This document shows positions 33,893-45,760 of a stretch of DNA of 64,000 bases, piece after piece. The notes below the pieces were generated by a model that did no database searches, was not told where the DNA came from, and worked only from the letters and a program-made list of their open reading frames with translations. Both the position numbers and the translations under genes were made by a program. How positions within the stretch are numbered: the stretch's first letter is position 1; the number at the start of each line of letters is the position of its first letter. Location: NCBI GenBank assembly GCA_031769625.1, contig JAUIMM010000573.1:509001-573000 (forward strand), written 5' to 3'. Source of the DNA: Taudactylus pleione (taxonomy: Eukaryota; Chordata; Amphibia; Anura; Myobatrachidae).

Positions 33893-34711
33893 GCTTGTTC
33901 GTCAAAATTTTTTCAATTTGAACAATTTCTCCTCAATCTGAGGAACTGGGAAAAAGGAATGTTGTCCTTCCACCATGGGAGATGACAGCTTGTATAATCT
34001 AGATAACTGTTACTATACATGATTTTAAAATGGGTATATGTCTCTATTATCTGTACTTTGGGATATTTTTCAACACTTAATACTAAATCAAGAAATTCAA
34101 TCAGTTCTGGATGGAAATGAGAAGTACATTAGTTCTCAATGATGCCTTTCATAAACTCATCCTCACTGCCCTTCCAAATTATTAGAATATCATCAATAAA
34201 ACGTTTATACAAAACAATATTCTCAAATCTATTGTCATTAAGGTACATTTTTCCCACTCCCCCATATAGAGGTTAGCCAGACTAAGTGCACAAAAAATTG
34301 CACCCATGGCAGGCACACATTTGCAGGTACCAGTTCCCCAAAAATTCAAAGTAGTTATATTTATGCACAAACTTCAAATGTTCACAAATTAATTCCATCA
34401 GAGCATCAGAAATATTCCCATCCTCAGACAAAACCGATTGAACAGCCTCAATACCAAGATTGTACAGGATCGCTGTATACAGTGACTGTACATCAATTGT
34501 CGCTCATTTGAAATCAGAGTTCCATTCCATGTCATTTATAATTTGCAATATATGTGTAGAATCTCTCACAAATGATGATAGATTGGGGACATATTTTTTT
34601 GATAAAGATGTCTACATATTCTGACACCCTAGATGTCAATCACCATAGGTTGACCCGGTGGTTGTATGAAATTTTTATTAATTTTTGTGATTCGATATAG
34701 ATTCGAGTGGT

Positions 34712-35335
34712 CCCTCCTCTAAAACATTTTTAGAAATTTCTGGTTGTTTCCCTTGTGGGAAGTGCAAGGTATGTCCTTTTGTTGAGAAAGGCCCAGAGAT
34801 TCCTAACACTGATTCAAATAATTTGATCAGAACACAGGTTCTCAAACTCGGTCCTCAGGACCCCAAACAGTGCATGTTTACCAGATTTCGCAAAATCACA
34901 AGTGAAATAATTAGCTCCACCTGTGGATCTTTTAAAATGTGTCAGTGAATGATGAATACACCTGTGCACCTGCTGGGTGACCTGGAAAACGTGACCTGTG
35001 TGGGGTCCTGAGGACCAAGTTTGGGAACCACTGGATTAGAAGCATAAAAGGGTTATCAACTGTAATTCTACTTTCCTAGTACACTGTATTGTCTGTCCAT
35101 GCAGACTACAATATGTCGGGAAAACTAAACAAGTGCTAAAAGTTAAGATTTTTGAAGACCTAAGTAATATCAAGAATGGTGTCACTAGCCATAGTCTTTC
35201 TAGACATTTTAAACAATACCATGAGTGCAATCTGGCTGGCTTGAAATTTAAGGGCATTGAATTGGTAGCAATTAAGAAGTGGGAGAGACAGAGAAATAAC
35301 ACTACTTAAAAGAGAAACCTTTTGGATTGTATGAA
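34712..35335 (+). pseudogene. Penelope-like GIY-YIG endonuclease fragment (opposite strand to the RT part)
   Basis: On the + strand, ISGCFPCGKCKVCPF (about 34736-34780) is the Cys-rich linker. After a hAT MITE insertion (34833-35033) the frame continues with CIVCPCRLQYVGKTKQ, SLSRHFKQYHECNLAGLKF and GIELVAIKKWERQ (35085-35290), the GIY-YIG catalytic module with its conserved downstream His and Glu. It lies head to head with the minus-strand reverse transcriptase part, so it is an inverted piece or a second element. The string 'aaacatttttagaaatttct' at 34730 has an inverse at 32369, which may mark the rearrangement. Frameshifts make it nonfunctional. Confidence 0.82.
34833..35033. mobile_element. 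hAT-type MITE in the endonuclease fragment
   Basis: The ends are CACAGGTTCTCAAACT and AGTTTGGGAACCACTG; the 8 bp flanks are gatcagaa (34825-34832) and gattagaa (35034-35041), one mismatch. Its termini resemble those of the MITE at 2460-2764, but the body ('cggtcctcaggacccc') differs. Confidence 0.92.
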
Positions 35336-35341
35336 TTTGAT

Positions 35342-35631
35342 TTTGGAGTGTTATGAGATTACCCCGTTCATATAATAAAACAGTAAATTGAAGTTTAGCT
35401 ATTTGTTCAGTCTCTGTGGTGATCTATTTCCACGCTATAGATTTTATAGATATTCTAGTGTTAAGCATCTTAAATTTTACATAAATACATTTTAGGTCAT
35501 GTGATAATATGATCCAGCATATGTGTAGATATGTATATATGTGTAGATATGTAGTGGCCTGAATTGTGCAACGGTTTAAAAAAATATATATTTTTTTTTA
35601 ATACATTTTTTATTGGATTTTCAAATTATAC
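35342..35631. other. Probable Penelope-like 3' sequence, then unassigned
   Basis: The first bases may continue the endonuclease fragment's end; the rest is A/T-rich with no feature. Confidence 0.3.
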
Positions 35632-35919
35632 AGATGTAGCCATGTACATCTTGCTGCGATGCAATTGAATCGCAGCATTGGTGGCAAGATTAGCATGCCT
35701 GTGGCTATGGCATGTGCTTGCATACGCATGTGTACATCATGGACTTGAATGGGGTAATCGTGGCATAGCGCAGCAATCACACCCAGTGATTACCCCATTC
35801 AAGTCTATGGTGTGCACAGAGGTATGCACACGTATGCCATAGCTGCATGCATGCTAGTCTCGCCATCCATGCTGCGATTCGCTCGCATTGTGGCATAGAT
35901 GAGCGTGGCTACATCTGAG
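35632..35919. mobile_element. Palindromic MITE
   Basis: The left arm CAGATGTAGCCATG...gaatcgcagcat...gcatgc and right arm gcatgc...atgctgcgattc...GTGGCTACATCTG are inverted repeats of about 68 bp with mismatches, and a second inner pair ('acttgaatggggtaatc' against 'gattaccccattcaagt') fills the centre. No coding region and no clear target duplication. Confidence 0.82.
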
Positions 35920-37689
35920 CATAGTTAAGCGATGCACTAAGTAGAGAAAAGTAACAGGTTATATAAAAGAGTGCTTGTACATAAATGTTATCAGTATAAA
36001 GAATAAGATAATAACTGTGGGACATAAACGTATCGCAAAATCTGTAGAGAAATGGCCAATGGTCATTAGCTTCAAATTGTCCTTTAAGTAATATTGTAAA
36101 ACTTAATCCCCCTAATATATTCATGTTATACACAAAATATGAAAGAAAGAGGGTGAAGGGAAAACACATAAGGAAAGGGAGGGGGTATTTATTCAAACAA
36201 AACCACAACAGAGTTATTCCAGTGAGGGTTCAATCATTATGTCATAGGAGGGTGCATGAATGAATGGCATATAAATCCACTAATATATTGGCTGTCACAA
36301 TATTATTGGAACTGATGAATTAGTATTCCTTAAGCCAATAACACAACCAATAAGTATCAAAATAAAACTTAACCAGATATGTATTAATTTGTAAGAAGTA
36401 ATTTCATATAAAATGACAGTCAATGAACAATTTGGCTATTGGTATAATTGACATAAAATGCAATCGAGGGTTGTAGGATGGGTGTGCTAAGTCAATTAGA
36501 CAAGTGAAAAGATGGGAGCAACTAAACTAGTAGGTTACCACTTACTTCATCAATAATTTAGATAGAAAAAATGCTATAGAGTGTTTAGGTAAGTTAGAGC
36601 TCAATCTCAGGTCTATAAACAGTATGATGCCATGCACAGATATTATATATACACAAAAAGAATTGTAACTAAATTCCTAAATATTCTAATAATATAATAT
36701 AGTCATACTAAACACAAAAATCACCATATGAGTCAATGTCAAAAACTTAATCAGGTAATGTTTAATTAAATTATGAAATGGATGAACACAGAGCTTAATT
36801 ATAAAGCCAATATTGTAAAAAAAAATATAAAAATATAAATGTAATGTACTATGTACTCTCATCACACAGCTGTGTTAATATAATGGACATGGTAAAAAAC
36901 GGAGGGTCACAGTAGGGTAAGAAGCAGGAAGGTGAGGGTAAGGGTTAGAAAAAGGGATTTAAAAAAATATTTGGAAATAGATAAAGAAAAGTTGGATACA
37001 AACTTAAAAAAGTAAAAAATATACAAAATCAGAGTAAAATCAAATTATAATCAACATTGCCCAGTACGTAAGGTATGCAAAGTTCCAATGGGATAGGGAA
37101 AAAAGTTAATCAATAATGGATGCGGGTGGGCACTGTATCCAAAGTTCCAGTGGGGTAAGGTAAATAGGTAAACAATGATGGATGTTGGTGGGAACTGTAT
37201 TCTTTTTACAGTGACTTAGTGTTGTACACTGTAGTTCTACAGGAACCATGGTCCGTACAGGGCCAGCTTCACTGCTGTCTTAGAAAATCACTATGTGGAC
37301 CCACTATAGCAACGGTAGTGTCAGCGGGAGCGAGTTCTCAGGACCTGCTGTCTGTGGGGTATGGTGGTGTGATGGGTAAACCAGCTGCCGCACCAGGTAA
37401 CAAGCACCAGTGATACCCCCTATGTTGTGTGCAAAGTAACTCAGAGAAGTCCTGCACCACTGCCTGCACAGAGGATTCCTCCGTGTCTGCAGGGTATGGG
37501 GTGAGTTGCGGCAATTGCACAACTAGCTTACACAGGGAGTAGGTAAACTCACTGGCTGGTCACAATTTTCCTTGTGTGATGGGGGGACTTGTGAAGTGGT
37601 GATCTCTGACAGTGAGTGGCAGTGGATGTACAGTGTTGATGTCACGTTACAATCCATCTACTGTACGTGTCCTCGTTCAGTCACAACAG
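35920..37689. other. A/T-rich, largely unassigned; short tandem duplication
   Basis: No gene recognised. A 62 bp unit starting 'agttcca(a/g)tgggat(a/t)agg'-like sequence occurs twice at 37081 and 37143. The right part (37200-37689) may be the tail of the Penelope-like element that follows. Confidence 0.4.
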
Positions 37690-37948
37690 GTGGGCACAGG
37701 TCTCCAGTGCAATGTTATAGCTTACGTGAGCTTGTGTCTCAAACGCGTTTCGGCAAGCAAAATCAGTAGGATGTTCATAATTTTGTGGGTGTCTGTATAA
37801 ATGGTGGGTAGGGACCCTGTTGCAGCCTTCTATTGGGTGTTTCCAAAGTGACGTGATGCCTGGGGCATGGTAGTAATTGGTTCTCAGCAAATGTATACAG
37901 AAAAGTCAGTGGATCTTGTGCCACTCAATGTATTCACAGCTGTTCTCA

Positions 37949-38353
37949 TCAGAAATAAAGTGGAACACAGTGGCTCTTGTTATAGTCAACACCTTTCCAG
38001 TTTGTTATAATCAATTTGATACCTAAAAATGATGGTTTGGTGGCATCCTGATTGTGCATAGTTTTGAAATGGTGTGATACACTATGTTCTGTGAATCCCT
38101 TGATAATATTTCTTCTGTGTTCATGAATTCTCTGTTTCAATGGTCTGGTATTTTCCTGATGTATTGTTTCCCGAATGGGCAGGCTAAGAGGAAGATCATG
38201 TCTCTGGTGTTGCAAGTGATCATCTCCTGAATTTTGTAGCTGGTACCCGTGCTGTTTGATTTGAATGTTAGTGTAGGTACAGTGGTTCGGTGGTTTGACA
38301 TTTTTGCAGTTCAGAAATCTAACACAATGGAAGAAATGCCTGTTTGTTCCCAT
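37949..38353 (-). pseudogene. Penelope-like GIY-YIG endonuclease, partly decayed
   Basis: The frame carries LKQRIHEHRRNIIKGFTEHS and VSHHFKTMHN with LGIKLI, the downstream half of the GIY-YIG module (Arg and His positions kept). The catalytic YLL...YVG part should lie near 38230-38160, where the frame reads QRHDLPLSLPIRETIHQENT, so it is degraded or shifted. The upstream HFFHCVRFLNCKNV is the Cys-containing linker. It follows the thumb region as expected. No function is likely. Confidence 0.75.
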
Positions 38354-38431
38354 TGTTACTGAGGCTTGATTGTGGTCTTTAGGAGGTAGATGGTTAGAGA
38401 CTAATTTTTGTTTAAAGTCTGGTGCTTTCCT

Positions 38432-39751
38432 TTATACTACCCTAGGGGCTGATCCAGGGTACAGACTTTTGTGATATTGTCCAGTGTTTGCGTAGGATAT
38501 GTTTAATGAATTTCTCTGAAGAGTTGTACTCTGTGATAAAGCATAATTTAAAATTGTCTTCAGCTGTTCCCGGTCTTTCTCTAGAACTTCCTGCAAGGCC
38601 TCATTCACAAGTGTATCATTATAGTTCTTTTGAAAGAATTTCTCCTTTAGTTTGTTTCCTTGGGAGATATAGTCTTTTGTGTCCATACAATTTCTTTTGG
38701 TCCTTAATAAATATTTCTAGGTCCAGAAAAAACACTTTTTCTGTGCTATACTCAGCATTTATTTGGAGGTTAGATGAATTTGCATTAACGTGCTGTAGGA
38801 AAATCTTCAAGGAATCCTCTGATCCTTCCCAGATGAAAGTTATGTTGTCTATGTAGCTTCCATGGTACCAAGTTTGCTCCTGCCGCTTTATTGTTCCAAA
38901 TGAAGTCTTCTTCCAAGGCACTCATGAATACATTTGCAAAGCTGGGAGCAAACTTTGTACCCATGGCGGTTTCCTTTTGTTGGAGAAAGGACTGTCTACC
39001 ATACCAAAAGTAATTGTGCTGTAGGATATAGCTTATACCTTCCAGAATGAATGTAGCTTGTTCAGCTTTGAGGGTGTTGTCCTTCCTAAATACATGTTAA
39101 ATGCTCTTTAATCTCTGTGCATGGTTGATTGATGTATATAGTGAGGTGACATCACATGTAACTAGCCATCGATCTTGGCTCCAAGTGATCTTTTTTATTT
39201 CTTTGAGAATGTGTGTAGTGTCCTTTAGATGTGATGGTTGCTCTTGAATGGTTGCAGAAAACAATTTATATATTGTGATAGATTTGAAAGTTATTGAGTA
39301 CTGATACAAGTGGTTTGCCGGGTGGTTTCGTGGGGTGTTTATGTATTTTCATTAGGGAATAAAACACTGGAATGACAGGATGGATGTCATTTTCTGCTTT
39401 GTTGATTCCCTTTTCATAGCCGTCTTTGTAAAGTGTTAGTAGTTTGACGCTATATTCATTGTGGGGTCTGAAGGGAATTCTCAATATATAGAGTCGTCAT
39501 CTAATAGTCTTTCCACTTCCTTAATGTAGTCTGTTTTGTTCAAGATGACAATTCCTCCTCCCTTATTTGCTGATATCTTTATCATTTCTTACTACCTGTA
39601 GAGCTTCTTTTTCTTGTTTAGCCTTGTTTAACCTTCTATTATTATATTTGGATAATCCTTGTTCCAGATTTTCTAGAACCAACTTCTCAAATGTGCTGAT
39701 GAACTCACCTTTTACATGTCTTGGATAGAAGGTGGATGATGGACTTAACAT
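38432..39751 (-). pseudogene. Penelope-like reverse transcriptase, frameshifted
   Basis: Pieces in order are FYPRHVKGEFISTFEKLV (39563-39751); IPVFYSLMKIHKHPTKPPG, a conserved block before the fingers (39266-39484); WLVTCDVTSLYTSINHAQ with the first catalytic Asp (39097-39309); a region around 38985-38940 that on the minus strand gives the 'TAMGTKFAP'-type block; SYIDNITFIWEGSEDSLK (38619-38921), where the usual YIDD reads YIDN, losing one catalytic Asp; and KEKFFQKNYNDTLVNEA of the thumb (38432-38686). The enzyme would prime on nicked DNA. The Asp-to-Asn change and at least four frame shifts indicate it is dead. Confidence 0.88.
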
Positions 39752-39760
39752 GTTTGCTTT

Positions 39761-40655
39761 TTTTTTTGTAGGATTTCTCTTTCCACTGGATTGTGTGCAA
39801 AGTACTTTTTAAGGGATAGCTTTCTTGTAAACTTCTGAACATCAATATGTGTACAATGTCAATAGTGGGCTCAGCATGCGGCAGCATTGAATAGAAGCCA
39901 ATGATGGTGGGGGATGGTGGTGGAAGATGGTGGTGAGCCATACAATGAGCTCAGTGGACTTGATGCATGATGGTGCGGTGGAGGTGGTGAAGGAACTTGG
40001 GTGGCCATACACAGAGAGGAAGGAAGAAGGGAAGTGCAAAGTAGTGCATTTTAAAAAGTATTGAACCTGACATGATCTCTCTTTTTGAAAAACTTACTTA
40101 TCATCATACGGACGGCCCTGTAATGTGTACAATACAATGTCTACTGTATAGCAGAAATGCCAAGTGGCGGGAAGTTGAGATAAATGTTTTGAGTTCAGTA
40201 GAATTCCTTAAAATAACTGAACTTCAGTTGCTTAGCCTTTATGTAATGCTTGGTGTGCATCTTCTGGTTAATGTAAGCTATGGATGCTGTATTGGGACTC
40301 GGTACAGTAATATGCATCTAGGGTCACGTTTAGGGTCAGGGACATTGCAGCGCATCAATAGAGATGAGTCCACATACATCTATCCCCTGTGTGCTACAAG
40401 TTGCTCCACACAGTGCAGAAGTGCTGTGTGACTCGGTAGCGCCAAGCTTATTTTTGTGCAACTTTTTTACCTTCAAATGCATCTTATCGGCACAATCAGC
40501 TTCTGCTCATTAAAATGATATGCAGCAAGCCTATGTTTTGTGAGGAAGTTCGGGTGTATCTGCATGCAAATCACTATGTTACAGTGTTACATAAATTGTT
40601 ACACTGTTATATATGGAAGTAAGATCTGGAGCACCTAAGCCCCCTTTTCTATGAG
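39761..40655. other. No recognisable gene or element
   Basis: Includes a short 'gatggtggtgg' run near 39905-39930 but no element boundary. The chromovirus that starts at about 40656 has no visible 5' LTR here. Confidence 0.4.
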
Positions 40656-43285
40656 TTGTTGTTAATTTTCGCTATGCAAAAAAGTCACTCGTATGACTGT
40701 GCCATTGACTTGCTTCCTAGAGCAAGACTTCCCAAAGGAATATTGTACACATTATCCATACCAGAGAGCAAGGCCATGCAGGAATATATTCAGGACACTT
40801 TGGAGAAGGGATTTATTCGACCATCTAAGTCTTCGTTTGGGTTCGGGCTTCTTTTTTGTGCAGACAAAAGATGGGTCCCTCTGACCATGCATTGACTATC
40901 GGGGGTTTAAACATCACCATTAAGAACTCCTACCCATTGCCTCTCATTTCTGTCTTGTTACACCAGCTTTGGGGAGGAGCTTCCATCTTCTCCAAGATCG
41001 ATCTGAGGGGGGTATAATCTTGTACAGATCAAGAAGGGTGATGAATGGAAGATTGCCTTCAACACCCACTCCGGTCACTATGAATACCTTGTCATGCCAT
41101 TCGGTCTGTCCAATGCCCCAGCTGTCTTCCAGGACTTCATCAATGATGTGTTGAGAGATTACCTCAGAGTGTTTGTGGTTGTTTACCTTGACGACATCCT
41201 TATTTCTTCAAACTCTGGAACAGCATCATCAGTATGTGAGGCAGGTGCTACAAAGACTCCTAGATAACAACTTGTATGCTAAACCAGAGAAGTGTGAATT
41301 TGAGATCCAAGAGGTATCCTTCCTGGGATATATCATCTCATCCCAAGGGTTCTCGATGGATCAAGGCAAGGTCAAGGCCATCCTGGATTGGGTTCAGCCT
41401 ACTACCTTGAAAGCTGTGCAACGTTTCCTTGGTTTTGCCAATTATTACAGGAGGTTTATCAAATCCTTTTCGTCCATTGTTGCTTTTATCATGGAGCTTG
41501 CTAAGAAAAGAGACAATGTTGTAAACTGGTCAGTCAAAACTGTCCAAGCCATCAATTCACTGAAGTCTGCCTTCATTTTTGCTCCATTCCTCCGACATCC
41601 CAATCCGGATCTCCCATTCATTGTAAAGGTGGATGCTTCCGAGGTTGGCTTGGGGGTGATTTTGTCTCAGAAAGATCTGGGAGATAATAAATGCATCCCT
41701 GCACCTTCTTTTCTTGGATATTCGCTTTAGCTGAGAGAAACTACTATGTTGGGAATCGAGAACTCTTGGCTATTTAGTGGGTGTTTGAGGACTGGAGGCA
41801 CTGGCTGGAAGGAGCAAATCATGTTATCACTGTGCTTACGGATCATAAGAATTTGTCATAGATTGAGTCCACTAAGAGGTTAAATGCCAGACAAGCACAG
41901 TGGGCATTGCTTTTCACTCACTTCAACTACATAATTTCTTTTCGACCCGGCTCCAAGAACCTTAAGGCGGATGCTCTGTCATGAAGTTTCCAACCCACTC
42001 AGCCTCTCACTGTCTTTTTCCCACTTCTAAGATCCATTTTGCTCAGTCTGAAGAACCATCTAAGAAATCACTGTGAGTGATTTCCATTCATCCAAAGCGG
42101 TTGGTCATCCAGGTATCTATAAGACTGATGAGTTACTATCTCGTTCAGTTTGGTGGCAATCTATGGTCCAAGATGTTCATGAATTTGTGTTGGCCCGTGA
42201 CATCTGTGCCCGAAACAAATATCCTTGTATGGCTCCTCCCGGTCTTATGCTTCCTCTTCTTAGCCCTGGACCCACATCACCATGGATTTTATTGTGGATC
42301 TTCCATCTTCCTCTCGTTGTTTGGTCATTTGGACTGTGGTTGACTATTTTAGCAAAATGGCTCATTTTGTTCCACTCACCAAACTGCCTTCTGCTAAAGA
42401 ATTACCTTTTCTTTTTATGCTACACATCTTCAGACTCCATGGTTACCTGTTGATATTGTTTCGGACCAGGGGCTCAATTCGTGGCACGTTTCTGGAAAAT
42501 CTTTTGTTCTGCCTTGGGCGTCAACTTCAGCCTGTCCTCAGGATACCATCCCCAGTCAAATGGACAGACAGAATGGGTTAACCAGTCTTTGGAGCAATAC
42601 CTCCAGTGTTTTGTATCTAAATACCAGAACAATTGGGTTTCCCTTCTTCCTGTTGCGGAATTTGCCTTCAATAATTCTTGCCATTCATCATCCTCCATTG
42701 CTCCTTTCTTTTGTAATTCTGGGCAGCACCCTAGAGTTAATTCCTTTGAGATGGTCTCTACCGGAACTCCTTCCTCTACATCAGTCTTTAGACTTTGGTC
42801 CATTTGGAGGAAGGTTCGCCAATGTCTCCTCAAGGCATTCTGTCAATTCAAGACTTGGGTGGATAAACATCAGAGACCAAGTAATTTCAAGGTGGGGGAT
42901 CTGGTCTGGTTGTCATCTAAGAACATTAAAATCCACCAACCATCACAGAAGTTGGGCCCCAGGTTCATAGGTCCATTTAGAATCATCTCCCAGATTAATC
43001 CGGTGGTTATTTATCTGAAATTGCCTAACACCCTCAAAATTAATAACACGTTTCATTGCTCACTGCTCAAGCCAGTGTTTTCTTCTTCCAGGTTCGGCTC
43101 CAGATGGCCAGTTAGACCTTCACCTGTCCTCATCCGGGGCATCAGGAATTTATTGTTGAAAAAATCTTGGATTCCAGATTTTCACTTGGCGGTCTTCAGT
43201 TCCTGATTCACTGGATAGGATATGGTCCAGAGGAGCACTCCTGGATTCCCAAGAGAGCTTCACATGCTTGTTCTTGATAAGATCT
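40656..43285 (+). pseudogene. Chromovirus 1 pol: RT, RNase H, integrase, chromodomain
   Basis: The RT entry block HSYDCAIDLLP and KAMQEYIQDTLEKGFIRPS lies at 40656-40895. The palm region has '[10 protein letters not shown]' (about 40975) and YLDDILISS in another frame near 41190. After that come FLGYIISSQGFSM and LGFANYYRRFIKSFS (41173-41730). RNase H follows to about 41980 with internal stops. The integrase zinc module HPGIYKTDELLSRSVWWQ is at 42073-42230, the core [12 protein letters not shown] with the first Asp at 42282, and [20 protein letters not shown] with the Glu at 42481-43206. WIGYGPEEHSWIP (about 43213-43250) is a chromodomain remnant, marking a chromovirus. Many frameshifts; not functional. 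Confidence 0.9.
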
Positions 43286-43418
43286 TGATAAGGACATTTT
43301 TTTCAGAACTTTCCTGACAAACCCGGGTCTAGGGGTTCTTTAACCCCTCGTCAAGGAGGGGGGGGGTACTGTCACAAGCCGCGACTGCATCTTGTTGAAT
43401 AACGGTGCTCCTGGTCGT

Positions 43419-44687
43419 TGTCACAACTAGTCTGTTTCCTCTGTTGCCGGGTCACTTACCGATTCTGCCAGCATTCGCTGACACATCCCAGATGCACAGG
43501 CTTCCGAATTTCTCGGCCTGCTAGGCCCCAAGTAAGATCCAAGCCTGCTACAGGGTATTGCTTTTTCAAGTCCCAATCACCTGACTGTAGCGGCCAATCG
43601 AGTGTTAGCCTGAGCCTTTCCATACCACCTGACTCTGCTCAGTCTATCCCAGGTAATCCAGGGGTATATCTCCCAGCTGCTGGCTCTAGCAAATCACCAG
43701 TACAATGTCCAACCTCAGTTCCTACTGACTGAGCTATACTGAGCTCCTTTTGCTTACCTCTATGCTGTTGTGCAGTTTTGTTTTCTCCTGCTATACAGAT
43801 TCCTGCAAGTGATCTATACCTGGGGCAGCTATCCCACTGGCTGCACGGATGATTTGAGCCTGTTCCTGCTATCAGAACCTGCAACTTGCCTGTGTATACC
43901 ATTCTCACTGCATGGTGAGTGTTCCTGGTTCTTGCTCCATTGGTGCCGTTCCTGGTATCATCACCCACTATTCATTCCGGTGTCCAATCTGCATCCGGTT
44001 CTGTCTATGCCTGAGGCAGCTATTCCAAATGGCTACACAGAGAAAATCCATCTGTTTCTGTTATCCAAACCTATATCTTGCTTGTGTATACCATTCTCCC
44101 TCATGGTGAGTGTTCCTAGTTCCTGCTCCATTTGATGCCGTTCCTGGTATCATCACCTACTATCCATTCCGGTGTTTGGTCTGCATCCGGTCCTGCTACC
44201 ATCTGAGTGCTCCTGGATCCTGGACTATAGCGACAACCCAGTTCCAGCCTGAATACATTGCCAAGATCTACCACTCCAAGCATTCCAGTTACAGTAAGAA
44301 GATACAGTATATATTTATATATTATACATAAATTAGGCACCCCCTCCCTACAATAGATCCCAAACTCACCTGGATACTCGGCCGTCTCCATGACTCTGGG
44401 CCAGACGGAGCTTTCTACAGTATTAACCCAGTATCAGCTTGGTCAATCTACTGCCACACTCTCTGTTTGCACATACCAACTTGTCTCCAACACTGACGTC
44501 CCTGGTGGTCTAGTGGATAAGATATGGTATCTCTGCGCCTAGACCCAGTTTCGATTCCCGGTCAGGGAAGTGTTCCATATTCATGCCAGGAGGTCTCCTT
44601 AGGCCTGCCAGCTTTCATTTCACATCTCCAGACACCCTCACAGATGAATATCAGACACCGGGTTCACAAACAAACACGAGTCTGACA
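43419..44687 (+). mobile_element. Solo LTR nested in the chromovirus LTR
   Basis: It starts TGTCACAACTAGTCTG and ends CACGAGTCTGACA. The flanks are gtcgt (43414-43418) and gtggt (44688-44692). The uninterrupted solo LTR at 32781 reads 'catggtggttctc' at this place, confirming both the insertion site and the original gtggt. It is unrelated to the host LTR beyond the TGTCACA start. Confidence 0.92.
44499..44569 (+). pseudogene. tRNA-Glu-like sequence
   Basis: 71 nt starting TCCCTGGTGGTCTAGTGG and ending CGATTCCCGGTCAGGGAA. The acceptor stem (TCCCTGG with TCAGGGA) and D-arm/A-box region are those of vertebrate tRNA-Glu. The anticodon stem (around 'atggtatctctgcgcct') and the 5' strand of the T stem no longer pair well and it is one base short, so I call a pseudogene. 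It lies 118 bp before the end of the nested LTR. Confidence 0.82.
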
Positions 44688-45399
44688 GTGGTTCTCTCAG
44701 ACCGGTTGTTGGGAGACAGAGATGCCACGCTGTCAACTCATGAAGTCTCCCATTTGGCTGTACGTCATCTCTGCCAGGACTGGATTGGTGTTTGCTCATT
44801 TTTCTGTCCTGCTGATGCGTTGCTTGGATGCCGGTGATAGCATTATACATGTGTTTCCAGTTCCATAGTCTGTATCCCTCATTGTGAATCTTCAGTCCTG
44901 AGTCTGTTGTGTTCAGTGCTGATTAACATCTAGGCAGCCCAGTCCGCACTGCAGCATCTGAGGTTCCAGCCTAATACCGCAAACATCACCGCTGTAGAGT
45001 GTCTCCAGCTTCCCAGTGCCATATCCAATTCCTGTGGCACAGTCTGCATCACAGCGTCAGAGGGTCTCCAGCCTAACATCGCTACACCTCCACTGTATTG
45101 TGGACTTAATACTTCACAATTGCCGCACCACTACCTGGCGGCATTATCCACATAGCAGCAACTGAGTTCACCCAGCCTTTACATCACGGCTATCTCCACT
45201 GCTCTGCATCTCTAGTCCTCACAGTTGCCGCACCACTACCTGGCAGCATTATCAGAGTGGACTCAGCCTTTACATCATGGCTATCTCTGCTGCTCTGCAT
45301 CTGCAGTCGTCACAGTTGCTGCACCACTTCCCGGTGGCTTTATTCATATAGCAGCATCTGAGTGGACTAAGTTATACATGAAGTTATCTATGCTGCTTT

Positions 45400-45760
45400 A
45401 CATCTCAGCACATCTCCAGCCAGCCAGGCTGCTACGTGACCCTATAGTCGCCATCTTGCCAAGCACCCCCATCCCTCAAGGCAGCTACGTAACCCTACAG
45501 TTACCATCTTTCCAAGGGTCTCCATCCTCAAGGCTGCTATGTGACCACACGGTCACCATCTTGCCAGGGATCTCCAGCCCTCAAGGCTGCTACGTGACCC
45601 CATGGTCACCATCTTGCCAAGGGTCTCCAGCCCTCAAGGCTGCTATGTGACCCTGCGGTCACCATCCTGCCAAGGGTCTCCAGCCCTCAAGGCTGCTACA
45701 TGATCCCTCGATCACCATCCTTGCCAAGTGTCTCCAGCCTGCAAGGCTGTTACGTGACGG
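45400..45760. repeat. 53 bp tandem repeat in the chromovirus LTR
   Basis: The unit contains 'ccagccctcaaggctgctat' and 'gtcaccatcttgccaagggt'; about seven copies. The same unit occurs about three times in the solo LTR at 33620-33780, so it is part of the LTR family and varies in copy number. Confidence 0.92.

Larger units (their letters stand above)
32350..34710 (-). mobile_element. Penelope-like element 2: reverse transcriptase part
   Basis: On the minus strand reverse transcriptase blocks are readable in pieces: MGAIFCALSLANLYMGEWE (about 34320-34260), then the catalytic RFIDDILIIWKGSEDE (about 34200-34155, Y to F in the first box), then the thumb with ERFQERGYPARIIEA (about 32765-32720). 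The thumb is separated from the palm by a solo LTR. Many stops are present. A TA/TATG microsatellite (32468-32512) breaks its downstream part. Confidence 0.85.
37690..39760 (-). mobile_element. Penelope-like element 3
   Basis: On the minus strand the order is N-terminal region (39751-39563), reverse transcriptase (39484-38620), thumb (38686-38432), GIY-YIG endonuclease (38353-37949) and a tail with GCCGAAACGCGTTTGAGAC (37730-37752). All parts are in the right order, with frameshifts between them. Compared with elements 1, 2 and 4 the sequence is clearly different, so it is a separate PLE lineage. Confidence 0.9.

Noticed and set aside
44499..44569. Functional tRNA-Glu gene
   Set aside because: The anticodon stem does not pair, the T stem is mismatched and the length is one base short.
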